A program made the translations under genes and the position numbers. A stretch of 64,000 bases of DNA from Ochotona curzoniae (lineage: Eukaryota > Chordata > Mammalia > Lagomorpha > Ochotonidae): contig NW_024465369.1 of assembly GCF_017591425.1 (NCBI RefSeq), positions 23,156,501 to 23,220,500 of the forward strand. Reading direction: 5' to 3'. Below are positions 48,550-59,819 of the stretch, one piece after another; position 1 is the stretch's first letter; each line of letters starts with the position of its first letter. Under the pieces are notes generated by a model. The model was not told the DNA's origin. It ran no database searches and saw only the letters and a program-made list of their open reading frames with translations.

Positions 48550-48883
48550 TCTCTCTCTATTTATTTATCTATTATTGGAAAGTCAGATATACAGAAAGGA
48601 GGAAACACATAGAGAAAGATCTTCTATCGAATGTTTCATTGCCAAAGTGGCCGCAACAGCTGGAGCTGAGCTGATGTGAAGTCAGGAGCCAGGAACTTCC
48701 TTTGGGTCTCCCATGTGGGTGCAGGATCCCAAGACTTTGGGTCATCCTCGATTGCTTTTCCAGGCCACAAGCAGGGAGCTGGATGGGAAGTGGGGCCTCC
48801 AGTGTACAAACTGACTCCCATATGGAATCCTGGTGTGTGCAAGGTGAGGACTTTAGCCACTAGGCTACTAAGCTGGGCCCAAG
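48550..48883 (-). mobile_element. C-SINE, antisense
   Basis: Contains tatttatttatctattattg, gaaagtcagatatacagaaa, ctcccatgtgggtgcaggat and a head ending CTAAGCTGGGCCC. Confidence 0.87.
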
Positions 48884-48889
48884 TTGTCT

Positions 48890-50455
48890 CTTTTAAGGAG
48901 GTCAGGAGTAAAGTTTAAATAACTTTTGGGTACATGGCATTATAGGAATCAAAGAGTTCAACTCCATTCACAAATTGCCTGTGGTGGCAATAAGAAACTC
49001 ACAATTTCAGTGCTGAGAAGGCAGCAAAGAAAAACTAAAACAATTGTCCCTTAAATTTTTCCATAATAAATTTAAAATACATTTATTTGGAAAAATATCA
49101 AATGAATAATACATTAAACCTAGTGTAATTGAAAGACAATGGGAGAAACAGAAAAGAGCATTTTAATATTGAATATCAATTTCCATTAATAAATACAAGA
49201 ATCAAATAGAAAATAACATTAAGTCAGATGTCTATTTTTTTTTTTTTGAAAAAACAGACATGATATTGCTGGTTATAATGACAAGAAATGAGTGATAGTA
49301 TTTTAAATGAGTTATCTTTGGTCCATCATGCTCACTTCATGGTGTGAAGAAAACAGCACTTGAAAGATTTTTTTTCCTTAATTTATTCTAAATTACAGCA
49401 AAGTGCTCTGCAAGAAGCAAGTGCTTGTGTTAATTAACTGAGTAAAGAAGGTCACTGGTTTACACAGGGCTTAATCTGTGGTTTTAGTCATACATCTTTT
49501 TTTTGTTCTACAATTAGAATTCATCATTAGACAGTATAAACAAGTACAAATTTTTGTGTTTCCACCAGCAGTGAAGATTTGGATGAACTCGCTGATTCTT
49601 CCCTAAAAAAACTTAATATGCAGTAACAATAGTGGAACAATTACACAACATATTTATAAGTATGCTTAAACATTTGCCATTTTCTGAGCCTGAATACTCA
49701 TATTACAGATAAAGTATAAAACTGCATATTAGCTATTGTATCTCACTTCAAATTTTGCAACACAAAGAGTATGAATTTCAGACACTTTGTATTGAATTGT
49801 AAACATAGAAATAAAAGTTTAAATGCTTGTGAGTAATCCAAAATGTAAAAAGTTCCACAAAGTTTTAGAGAACAGTCACCAGCCTAGTAAGTCTTTCTAA
49901 ACTTGGTGTCATTCTTACATGCTTATGTCTAATGTTAAGTAACAAAAGCTTTAGTGTTTTAACCTAAGGAGTTATTTTTTATGTCTAAGAATGAGGAGAG
50001 CCACAAGATATGTTCAGGACATTGCTCCTACAGCGTATGATGTGATATTTAGTTTAAAATGAGATTGTTATGTAGGTTAATATTTGAATGACTTATACGA
50101 TCAACAGCCCAGATTTATTTGCCTTTCCCAGTGGAGTCCGTCAGCAACTAGAAATCACTGCAAACAAGTTAGCTTTACATGGGCTTAGTCATAGTATAGC
50201 GAAAATAACATGGCTTTTTCTCTTGGGACTTAAAAATTAACTGCATAGAAATTTGACCCTTCTTTTCTTTGTTGTTAGCCCTAAACTAAAATCTTGTTCA
50301 AATAAAAACACAACAAAGAAAGCTAACTAGAGTTCTCACTCTTTAATAAATGCCACTTTCCATGGTCTCATTCGCCAGCTCTGATGGACCTGTCTAAATG
50401 CCACCCTTTAATTTCGGATTCTGTTGGTTTGGTGATTATTTGTAGCACATTGCAT
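48890..50455. other. AT-rich intergenic stretch
   Basis: Strongly AT-rich, without recognised element or gene. May be old decayed repeat. Confidence 0.45.
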
Positions 50456-50459
50456 TGTA

Positions 50460-50600
50460 CTTCTTGCTTAGATGTCTTCCCCCCTTGAGACTGAGTTCCT
50501 AGAAGGAAGAAATGGTGTTTTAATGACATTTCTATCTCTTCAAATATTCAATATTCCCTTGCAGTGAATGCGTTCAGAATCTTTTCTGCAAGTTGGAGAA
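50460..50600 (+). mobile_element. L2-like fragment
   Basis: Contains ccccttgagactgagttcct, agaaggaagaaatggtgttt and a following tail typical of the L2 3' end. Confidence 0.4.
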
Positions 50601-50689
50601 AAGTACCAGAACTATAGTCATCAACATTTCTCTATCCCTTCTCTGTTTTCTTCAGCCTCTTGTAACCAGTGTTTAAAATTCTGAGATCA

Positions 50690-51170
50690 AATTTTCAGAT
50701 TCTGGGTGTGAATGTGGTATTGCCTTCCTCTGCTTTGATTATTTTACTTAACATAATGACTTTCCATTCCATGCATGTTGCTGCAACTGACAAAACTTCA
50801 TCATGTTGATGGCTGAATAATAACATTGTGAATGTATTTGTTTAACATTTTCTTTATGTCTTTATCAGCTAGATACTTAAATTGTTTTCATTTCTTGGCT
50901 TGGGCAAATAGTGCTGCAATAAATGTGGGAATGCAGGTGTTTCTTTGACAAATGTATTTGGTTTCCCTTGAATATTTACCCTGAAATGTGATTGCTGGTT
51001 CATATTGTTTTGTTTTGTTTTGGTTGGTTTGTTTGTTTTTGAGGAACATCCATGCTCTTTTCCATAGTGGCTGTACTAAGTTACATTTCCAACAACAAAG
51101 TGCAAGTGTTCTGTCTTTTCTAGATCTTTGCCAACACTGGTTATCTTTGCCTTTTTTTCCCCTTCAGATA
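50690..51170 (-). mobile_element. L1 3' region, antisense
   Basis: Contains attattttacttaacataat, caaatagtgctgcaataaat, gatgattgct-like tgtgattgctggttcatat, ttccatagtggctgtactaa and cacactggttatcttt-like phrases in reversed L1 order. A TTTTG-rich stretch (51006-51041) interrupts. Confidence 0.65.
51006..51041. repeat. TTTTG/TTTG simple repeat
   Basis: Repeats of TTTTG change into GGTTTGTTTG. Confidence 0.85.
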
Positions 51171-51732
51171 GGGTCTTTTATTCCACGGATTCTCTTACTA
51201 GATATTCTTGAAGGAGTAAGTGGAGAGCCATCATAAGTTTGTGAGTTTGATGGTGGAGACAGTGGTTCAGTGGCCAGAGATTAAATAATTTTTAGGTTAA
51301 GTGAGAGGGGAAGCAAGAAGTCAATAAGGAGGAAATGGTAAGACATTTAATGAGGTCCTCCTCTCCTCCCCAACTTCCCACCTGCATCCAGAACCAATCA
51401 TTAGACAATAATTTAGATATGCTTTTCATTAGCAAATTACAAAGCCAATATCAGCATAATTTTGCAGAATTGGAATGTGTTTAAATCTCAGCCACAATTT
51501 AACTGGATTCAGCTTACATGGAGGTCACTGTGTTCCTACAAGTAAGCTTCACAGGCAATGAGGACACGCTCCGACATGTGCAGCAACAGCAGATTCATGC
51601 TCTCTCAGACACTGAGTAAGATGTTTTCTGCGTCCAGAAGCCAACACTGTTTCTTTTTAGTTGCTCTTTTCCTTCTCCATTCCTTGATTTTTCCTTTCCA
51701 TGATGTTTCTTTTTTTTTTAATAGAACATTTT

Positions 51733-51985
51733 AAAAAATGACTTATTTATTTTTATTGAAAAGCCAGATCAACAGAGAGAAGGAAAGTCAGAAAGAAAGA
51801 TTTTTTATCTTCTGGTTCATTCCCCAAGTGGCCACAACAGTCAAAGCTGAGCTGATCTGAAGCGAGGAGCCAGGAGCTTCTTTTGGCCCTCCCATGCAGC
51901 TGCAGGGTCCCAAGGCTTTGGGCTATTCTCTGTTGCTTTCCAGCCACAAACAGGGAGCTTGATGGAAAGTGGAGCACCTGGGACA
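51733..51985 (-). mobile_element. C-SINE, antisense, 5'-truncated
   Basis: Tail half clear (gacttatttatttttattga, aagccagatcaacagagaga); it stops after gggagcttgatggaaagtgg, lacking the tRNA-like head. Confidence 0.8.
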
Positions 51986-52117
51986 GTTTCTTTAAGTATA
52001 CTTGCCCCTCCTTAAAATTCTGATGCTCATTTCTACAGAGGCTATGAAAATGGAATGTCCCCAATGGGTGTGTTTTTTTGTGTGTGTGATTGCTATGTAT
52101 TTTGATTGTGACATTGT

Positions 52118-52139
52118 GATTGTGATGCACATCACAATC
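52118..52139. repeat. Perfect inverted repeat, 10-base arms
   Basis: Left arm GATTGTGATG and right arm CATCACAATC are separated by two bases, in a GATTGTGA-rich neighbourhood. Confidence 0.8.
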
Positions 52140-52334
52140 CTCCTTCTTTTTGGCCAAAAACAGTTCACCTAACAGTTTATCGCCTTCATAGATTTGCAAT
52201 CAGTAAAGCTGGCAGCTTTACCCAGAATCCAGGAACTCAGACAAGTCACATAAGACGTTCTCTGAAAGTGAAGACATTCCTTGGGTGGAAAGATCTTCCT
52301 CTCTCATGTACCCAGACTCATTCTTTTGTGTTTT

Positions 52335-53010
52335 CTGATAAAAGCCCAACTTATTGGAGTGAGATGGCATTTCATTGTTGTGTTTATTTGCATTTCTCTG
52401 ATGATTAGTGATGTTGAACATTTTTTCATGTTACCTGTTAGCTATTTATTTCTTCCTTTGAGAATGTCTGTTTAGATCTACTACCCATTTTAAAGATTTA
52501 TTACTTATTTATTATTTAATTATTTGGAAGAATTACAGAGGGAGGGATGGGGAGTGTGGGAGAGAGAGAGAGAGATCTTCAAACCACTGGTCCACTGCCC
52601 AAATAGGTGTAATGGCCAGGGCTGGGTCAGACTAACACCAGAAGTCAAGAGCTTCATCTGGGTCTCACTCATGGGTGGCAGGGACCCAAGTACTTGTGCT
52701 GTCTTCTGCTGCTCTTCCCAGGCCATTAACAGGAAGCCAGTTCAGAAGTGGAGCAGCTGGGACTTGAGCCAGTGCCCACATAGAATGCCAGTGACATAGC
52801 AGGCAATGGGTTTGCCCACTACAACACAGTGCTTGCCCCAGCTACCCATTTTTAAATTGGATTATTTGGTTTCTTTATGCTATTGAGTTGAGTTCCTTAC
52901 ATAGTCTGGCTATTTACCCCTTGTCAGATGTGTAGCTTTCAAGCATTTTGTTCCATTTGGAATGTTGTCTGTTCACTTCGTTTGATCGTTTTCTCTGCAA
53001 TGGAGAAGCT
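52335..53010 (-). mobile_element. L1 3' region, antisense, split by a SINE
   Basis: Left part: gagatggcatttcattgttg, tttgcatttctctgatgatt, ttgaacattttttcatgtta, ctttgagaatgtctgtttag. Right part, from 52850: ggattatttggtttctttat, gagttccttacatagtctgg, ccccttgtcagatgtgtagc, gttgtctgttcacttcg. Together these form a continuous reversed L1 3' region with a C-SINE (52487-52845) inserted. Confidence 0.75.
52487..52845 (-). mobile_element. Old C-SINE, antisense, nested in L1
   Basis: Contains tatttggaagaattacagag, agagatcttcaaaccactgg, caggaagccagttcagaag and a head ending CACAGTGCTTGCCCC. CTACCCATTTT flanks both sides, a likely target duplication. Confidence 0.78.
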
Positions 53011-53175
53011 AACAATTACTTTTCTTCATTCTATCAACTGGCAACTCGAATACACCCTTCTTCAGTTTTGCCTCAAGCAAAGAATTGGAAACACTAAACT
53101 TGCAAAAAGATTTGTTACCAAGTCAGGAAAGGGATTTCATTTGATAGTTTCCTAGAAGTAAAATTAAAAGGCTTT

Positions 53176-53226
53176 GTAGGGAGCTGGATGGGAAGTGGGA
53201 CTACCAGGATTAGAACCGGTGCCCAT
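53176..53226 (-). mobile_element. Small C-SINE fragment, antisense
   Basis: About 50 bases only: gggagctggatgggaagtgg and ccaggattagaaccggtgcc, the B-box region of the SINE. Both ends are cut off, so it is not a simple insertion. Confidence 0.75.
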
Positions 53227-53229
53227 GAA

Positions 53230-56200
53230 ATACATTTTTTTTTTTAACTTGTTGAGGTCAAGAATGAGTTAAAAACTCAGAGGTGGTTAACACTGCTATT
53301 GCCTGACTGTACAATACATGTTAATTCAGAATATGAATAAATGCAAAATAACTAATTTCTGACTTGTCACTTCATCCTCAACACCAAAATACATAAACAG
53401 AGGTGAAGACATAAGGCTTTGCAGTGAGGCTTATGATCCCTTTGTTAAAAAGAAGCTTCACTAATATCAATAGTTTGAGTATTTTTCTTAGGGTTTCTAG
53501 AACATTTTCTCAAGACAAGCATCATCACAATAAGGCATCATCACAATAAGAGTTGGAGTGCAGAGTCATTTTTTTTTTTTTATGGTGGAGGAAGACATTT
53601 GTGCAGGGAGCTGAGAGAGGCAGCAGAGTGACAGCTTGATGAGAGGCATGTTCTCAGGAAAGTTTGTCCTAACAAGGAACATCCATGAAGCTTACAACTC
53701 TAGAATGAAGTTTCTTAGAAGCACCACTCCTCTGCATTGCTTGGAAGTCTATGCACCATTAGAGGATGTGACCCCAATCTGAAGACTGTTTGCATAGAAA
53801 ACATATTTCAATAGTCCATAGAAATTACATTTCAAGACCTTGGTGGGAAAGCGGAGTTAAAATGAGTTTATTTTAGAGTAGTTTTGAAACCAGTTCATAG
53901 CTTTTCATAGTACATGTTTTCTATGAACGTTTTTGAAGATACCTCTTAATTAATCTAGGTCTGAGGTTGACTTCTTTTGTCTGCTATAGATAGGAGACAC
54001 AATGCAGAACTCCAAGGCCTTATGTATAACCAAATAAACCAAAATCCTCTTGTCTGTCCTTGTAGATAAGGGAGAGAAATAAATTTTTGTGTATGTCTAA
54101 TCCTGAAATTTTATTTCCCCTAATGGGGTACCTGGTGTGCCAGAGAGGGTCTCCAAATTGTAGGAGTGAAGTGGCCTTGTGACCAAGATCTTCAGAGCTT
54201 GGGAAGAACATTGAATGGGAGTCATGGTCAGTTCTCAGGAGATGAGTCAGTGCCAGAGAGAGCCAGCTTAGTTCGTAATCAAAGACAACAGTTTGGAAGT
54301 TGCACCACCCACAGACTTCACAGCGGTTGCTAGCTAAATTCTCGAGTCAGACCAGACAGCTCTTCTCAGGGGACTCATCCACAGTCAGCCTTGAACTTCC
54401 CTCTCAACACCACAAGGACACAGCAGGCTTTTTCCTACATCCCACCACCATTTTGGGGAAGGAAAAGAAACTCCAAGATTGAATATCTATCTAGAGAGAT
54501 CATCCAACCAACCCTGGTTAGGGAGTGAAAATTTGAAGAAATATTTACCCTAAAACATGATGAATGAAATTAGTAGAGTCCAATAGCCCTTAAACTGGAA
54601 AAAAAAATCTAAGATTTTCTAATACCTGGCATCTATAAAAATGCAGTCTGCCATAGAAAATAATCCCTTTTATGGTAGGCTGTGATTCTGCTACTTTCTT
54701 CTTTTTATGTTTCAGATGTGAGATCAATTCAGATTAAAATAAATGTAGAAGAAAGTTTTACCAAATGCAAATATGTGAGTACAACTAAATATGCCAATAA
54801 CTCTGATTTCTGAAATTTCAATCATGGAAGAAATGTAAGATTTGTTCATAAGGACTTATTCTCTGGAGGTGTAGTTCAATATGAACTCTGAAAGCACAGA
54901 GAATCAGCAAGCAATAGACTGTGTTTTGGCAAAGCCACTTTCCTAATGACACACTTTATTAAATTGCTATGTGTATCTTTATACTTTGACTAGAAGGATA
55001 ATTGACGACCACTTTTTACCACATCCAGTGAAAAGAGTACAACTCTATTTTCACACAACAGATTGTTAAATTGGGCCTTCATACCATCTGTTTAGAGCAA
55101 GTCAATTCTTTTGAGTCATAAAATTGGCACACAATATAGTATCATCTTAAAAATGAAGTCCTAAGATGAAATATATATATAAATATGTGTGTGTATGTAT
55201 ACCAGTGTACACATGGCAGTAGATTGTGCCAGTTTGCAAACCACACAGCAGTAACAAAGATCTGCTTCTGGGGTGCCGTCTGGACTTTGCACATCACAAG
55301 GATTCCATTCCTAGGGTTGTGCTTTTAGAGTGTATTTCTGTTAGTGATGGTTTGCCACCTACATGCTCATTCATACTTTCTCCCGGAGCTCCCTCTTGTG
55401 ACTAGTGGCCACAGTGTTGAGGTTGTGTTTGTAAGTAACACACACACACTCTCAGAGACTCCTGTTTGTATCAAGAGTCCTTGATTTTCATAACCACCTG
55501 CTATTTTTGATTTACACTTTTCTGTACTGGATCACTATCAGATTCCTTCATTAGAAAATAAGTAAAAACCTCACTAACTCCCTGGTACCGCAATTTATAA
55601 AATTGTGCACGGTTCTTGATTGGGACTCAATAAATATTTGTGATGAGCAGACTTCTGAATATTAATTATGGAGCCATTTTCTTCTATAAGAAATTAATGA
55701 ACAAAGAGAAAATATGAGATTTCTTATTTATATACAGTATGATACTTGTAATGATTGTTTACCAATTTGCTAAGGATATGGTTCCGGAAATTATAGTTAT
55801 TAATGAAACACCTAAATAAGATCATTAATATGATAGCTTACTGCTACATGCTAATTTATTTAATGCTTCTCAGTAAATATTTTCTTGTCTAGTTCTAATG
55901 AGGTAGTAATTCAGATCTTCAAAGTTTTCCTTTAAATTTGTTAATTGTTTATATCTTCTTGTTAACAACATCATATATTATTTCATCTTTTTTTTTTTAC
56001 AGTATTTGACTTTTAATAGTACTAAAATCTGAATACATTCCTGTAAGCCCATCTATATTTTTACATCTTAACTTAGTCCTCATTTAATTATGGAAAGTTT
56101 TGGGCCATGTCTTAACATGGTGGTTGCTTTTTGAAAATATACTGCTAACCCAAATCTTTACTATTTAAAGAAATGTATTTTTTCAGAACTAGCAAAACAA

Positions 56201-56320
56201 ATGTCATCTTAAATATTAGGTCAGAGTATAGGGCCTGTGAGGTTTAAGCTTAGAAATTAGTATGTCCAAACCCTGCTATTAACAATTACTTAACTAAAAT
56301 CAAATAAAACTCTCTCAGAA
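53230..56320. other. PLA2R1 downstream flank
   Basis: No coding signal on either strand. Contains a TA/TG microsatellite and several minus-strand AATAAA motifs that could end longer PLA2R1 transcripts. Confidence 0.5.
55172..55206. repeat. TA/TG microsatellite
   Basis: Short AT run passing into TGTGTGTATGTA. Confidence 0.75.
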
Positions 56321-56323
56321 GCC

Positions 56324-56762
56324 TTTATTTTTGTTTCCTCATAGACATGATTACATTTTTGCTCATCCTCATTCTCAAAATAGAACAGGAAAACATGAAA
56401 TCAGTGAGAGTAAATGTCTGAATAGGTTATTCCCAATAAAAATCTTAGTAGAAAAATATGAATGCAAAACTATTATTTATATTGCTTTGAAAGCTTTCCA
56501 TAGGGATTTTCTTTTATCCCTTTGAATAATAACCACTGCATAGTTTTTCTTTCTAAGGGATAGATTGAAGTTTAGGGAAATAAATATATCAAGACTCATC
56601 TGATTTGGTTACAATTGGAAATCAGTAATCATTGTAAAAATAGTTGTTATAATAACAACCCAGTTCACTTTAGGATGTGCAGGGGGTACCGGTGCAAGAT
56701 CAGAGGTGACTCCTTGTGGTCTTCACCCATGCTCACGGTTTGGCCTTCTCTGGTTCCATTAT
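56324..56762 (-). other. PLA2R1: PLA2R1 3' UTR with candidate poly(A) signal
   Basis: Downstream of the stop codon there is no coding signal. The first good AATAAA on the minus strand is at 56329-56324, about 435 bases after the stop, followed by a U-rich stretch (TTTTATTTGATTTTAG) suited to cleavage. Further AATAAA motifs exist to the left (near 55856 and 54955), so longer transcripts are possible. The end is inferred from motif only. Confidence 0.45.
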
Positions 56763-56968
56763 TCATTGGTCATTCTCCAGATCAGAAATGAGAATATTTT
56801 CTTCCAAATGTGTGCTTCTGAAGCTGGTGTGATAGTAAGAACCTCGAACCCCAGCAAGTCTCCTCAAAAAGCCCCTGTTCTGCTTGTACATATAGAAGGA
56901 CAGTGCGCAAATGGCCAGAATCACGAGTGTCAGAGCTACGGCGAGCGGCACGATGCTGTGACTAGGTC
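56763..56968 (-). CDS. PLA2R1: PLA2R1 last coding exon: transmembrane helix and tail
   Basis: Starts after TTTCCAG at 56968 and ends at TGA (56765-56763). It encodes PSHSIVPLAVALTLVILAIC and onward, then MYKQNRGFLRRLAG and a tail ending LEENILISDLENDQ. The hydrophobic run from IVPLAV to ALSFYM is the single membrane helix, followed by a basic stop-transfer segment (KQNR, RR). The tail matches the recalled human C-terminus well. Where rabbit has the NSYY endocytosis motif this protein reads GSYY (codon GGT for the first residue). The ExxxLI sequence EENILI, a possible dileucine sorting signal, is intact. The tail is slightly shorter than in human. Confidence 0.96.
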
Positions 56969-57084
56969 CTGGAAAGAGAGCAGAAAAAGGCAAGCCTCCA
57001 GGACAAAGCGATACCGCCCCACAGTCGCTTTTTGTTTTACTATTCCACAGAGAAAATGAAACTTCTATCCTGTTCACAACTTAC

Positions 57085-57117
57085 TTTTTTCTGGATGTTC
57101 TGTTTCAGTGTGAATAT
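57085..57117 (-). CDS. PLA2R1: PLA2R1 penultimate exon: juxtamembrane stalk
   Basis: A 33-base exon, too short to find by open frame alone. The acceptor is TTGTTCTAG and the donor AAAA|GTAAGT. It encodes DIHTETEHPEK, with the first and last codons split across introns; human has DIHTAEALPEK at the same place. It links the last lectin domain to the membrane helix. The next codon, completed by the following exon, reads AGA (Arg) where human has Gly. Confidence 0.88.
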
Positions 57118-57744
57118 CTAGAACAAAATACAAAAAAAAAATGAAGCTTCTTTTCTAATTCAGCAAATTATGCCATTATTTATGGGAAGGATGAGCAAAC
57201 AGTAGCCCATGGATCCAATCTACTTGTGTGTTTTATAAGCAATATTAATTGGAACTCAACCACACTCATTTCTGCTTTACCTATGACTGCTTCTGCGTTG
57301 GGATGGCAGTGTGACACAGATCAATGCCCCAGAAACTCTGAAATATTTACTCTTCAGCTGGCCCTTTGTGAGAAAAGCTGACTGATCCTTGATTTATGGA
57401 AATCACCATTATTTAGTGCTCAAAAATATACTTCTTCTTTTCACTAAAGAATTCCAACCTGATTTTGACATCGTGCTAGTTATAGAAAAAATTAGTAGAT
57501 AACCAGTTCCCTGTATGCAGATTCTCAGATTCATAGGAATCTCATATATAGTTTGTCCTGCCTGTCTCTATGCACAGATTTTACAACCAATTTTTTTTTC
57601 ACCTTTGTAGTCTGGAGATCTGGGGAAACAGACAAAAGCTTCTCTGTTCAAAAGGTTACAAGGTTCCAGTTTTAGGACTTTATATTGTAATAGTACCTTT
57701 CAAGTTGATTCTGCCTCATAATTTGAATTCTGCTATTAAAAAAT

Positions 57745-57960
57745 ATTTATTTGATGCCAAAGTTTGGGATCAACCAAGGTGCCCATCATCAGATGAATAG
57801 ATTAAGAAAGTATATATCATTCAGCCATAAAATAATGGATTTCTACCATTTACAGCAAAATATACTAATTGAAGGACACCATGCTGAGCGAAATATGCCA
57901 GAGAAAGTACCATGCTCTCCCTTACATGTGAGAGCTACATGCAAAAAACAAAAGTAAAAG
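57745..57960 (+). mobile_element. L1 3' region fragment, sense
   Basis: Contains gatcaaccaaggtgcccatc, tcattcagccataaaataat, tttacagcaaaatatactaa and accatgctgagcgaaatatg, in the order of the mammalian L1 3' region. Inside a PLA2R1 intron, opposite to the gene. Confidence 0.75.
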
Positions 57961-58054
57961 AGCAAGGTCTGTGTGTATCAGTACTGTGGCAAACACAGGT
58001 TTGTTTTATATGTTTTGTTAAATTAGCAGTTAAGTATGCTGTGCTACTATAGTT

Positions 58055-58378
58055 TTTTTTTAAGATTTTTTTAAATTTTTATTGGAAAGGCAGATGTACA
58101 GAGAGGAGAGACAGAGAGGAAGATCTTCCGTCTGATGATTCACTCCCCAAGTGAGCGCAATGGCCAATGCTATGCTGATCCGAAGCCAGGAGCCTCTTCC
58201 GGGTCTCCCACGTGGGTGCAGGTTCCCAAAGCTTTGGGCTGTCCTCGACTGCTTTCCCGGGCCACAGGCAGGAAGCTGGATGGGAAGCAGGGCTGCCGGG
58301 ATTAGAACCGGCGCCCATATGGGATCCCGGGCGTGCAAGGTGAGGACCTTAACCACTGCGCCACCGCGCGGGGCCCGC
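58055..58378 (-). mobile_element. Young full-length C-SINE, antisense
   Basis: Close to the copies at 29612 and 35385: ggaaaggcagatgtacagag, GATTAGAACCGGCGCCC and head GCCACCGCGCGGGGCCC. Flanking duplication gctactatagtttt at 58043 and 58376. Lies in a PLA2R1 intron in the gene's sense orientation. Confidence 0.95.
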
Positions 58379-58506
58379 TACTATAGTTTTAATGACCTTT
58401 GACTTCTTTAAAATGTAGTAAATGTGAATGAAATGTTGATTTTTCCATTCAATGATTGGTTATAGCCATTGTCTGTTTTCTTACTGAACTAAGATTTTAT
58501 TTTGCA

Positions 58507-58825
58507 AAAAAAAAAAAAAAATCACTTGATAATTGTGGAGAGAAAGTGAGAACAGGAAGGAGCAAAAGTGAGAGCAAGAGCTAGCAGGTGCATTTCAGCC
58601 TTCACATGCTGACTCACTGCCCAGGTGCTTGCAGTGGCTGAGACTCGGCAGGGCCCAAGCCAGGATCTGGGAGTTCAGTACAAGGCTCCCACATCTGTGG
58701 CATCTGTTGGAGCTGACAGGAGCAGGAAGTGGAGAGTTGGAGTCAAACCCAAGTACTCCAGTATGAGGTGTGGACATTCCAGCTGGCTTTGTAATTACTA
58801 TGCTGAATGCCTGTGCCAGCAACCT
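58507..58825 (-). mobile_element. Old C-SINE, antisense
   Basis: Diverged: an A-run, ggagagaaagtgagaacagg, atgctgactcactgcccagg, tgagactcggcagggccc and a weak head. Confidence 0.6.
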
Positions 58826-59063
58826 TTGATTTTTACTAAAGAGATAGATGGAGTGAATGGTTTTATGAGTGGAAGGGTGTCTTGGTATCTTACTTTTGCT
58901 CATCACTCTGATAGACCTAACAGAGACATCATTGTTGTTTTGATAGCAAAATCACATTGAAAAAACCTTGCTTTCATAACTTGAAAATAATGTACAATCT
59001 ATTAAATTCTTCAAAAACATCTGTTATTGTGTATGTGGGTGAAAATATTCTTTAGAAATGTTC

Positions 59064-59297
59064 AGGGCCTGGTGCGATGGATCAGTGGCTAAAATCCTTG
59101 CCTTGCATGTGGCAGGGTCCCGTATAGGCTTGGTTCGTGCCCCAGCTCCTCTACTTCCCTCCCAGATCCCTGCTGTGGCCCGGAAGAGTAGTAGAGGATG
59201 GCCCAAAGCCTTGGGACCCTGTACTTGTATGGGAGACCCTGTAGAAGCTCCTGGCTTCTGGCTTTGGATTGGCTCAGCTTTGGCTACTGCGGCCAAG
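59064..59297 (+). mobile_element. C-SINE, sense, 3'-truncated and joined to L1
   Basis: Head GGGCCTGGTGCGATGG, body ggcccaaagccttgggaccc, gggagaccctgtagaagctc; it ends at gctactgcggccaagat without the usual 3' block or A tail. L1-like sequence follows at once. Confidence 0.8.
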
Positions 59298-59425
59298 ATT
59301 TCGTGTTTTCTTTTTCATTTCTTCATTGATACATTAGTTATTCAGTAGCATGTTGTTTAACTCCATGGTACTGTAAATTTTTTGTTTTAACTTCATTCCT
59401 GTTGTTGATTTTGTTACATGGCTTC
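59298..59425 (-). mobile_element. L1 ORF2-like fragment, antisense
   Basis: The reverse strand carries aaacaacatgctactgaat followed by a lysine/glutamate-rich stretch, resembling the L1 ORF2 region that encodes LNNxLLND. Broken by stops. Confidence 0.45.
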
Positions 59426-59439
59426 TAATTTAAGGGAAT

Positions 59440-59760
59440 GTATAGTATCAGCATAATAGAGACCATCATATCCAGATGCGAAGATACAATGCACTATGCA
59501 TCTCTACTTTCAAATCAAAGATGGACTCCCAATGAAACTGTTGGATATATGTTTTTACAATAGGATGCTGGACTGTCTGGCATTGTCTGTACCAGCAATG
59601 TCAGATCACACTTAAATAACAGAGATGGAATTAATGACTGCTTATGAAGGACTATACTATTGTAATAATATGGGGAAAATTAATCAGGGGGTGGGAATTT
59701 GGAGAGGGGGTAGGTAAATCCCAGAGACTATGGAGTTGTTCCATAAAATTTTTAAAAAGA
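59440..59760 (+). mobile_element. L1 3' tail, sense (family A)
   Basis: Contains acaataggatgctggactgt, actgcttatgaaggactata, attgtaataatatggggaaa, a G-rich block (agggggtgggaatttggaga) and a final A-rich end. Same family as 24900-25110 and 32505-32760, in opposite orientation. Confidence 0.65.
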
Positions 59761-59819
59761 CCCGTAACTAAGGTGAGTTAACATCAGTCAGGGTAGAATT
59801 CAAGTGGAGAGTTACACAC

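Noticed and set aside
14346..56300. Processed pseudogene or additional mannose-receptor-family exon in the gap
   Set aside because: No translated segment with lectin, fibronectin or other known motifs was recognised.
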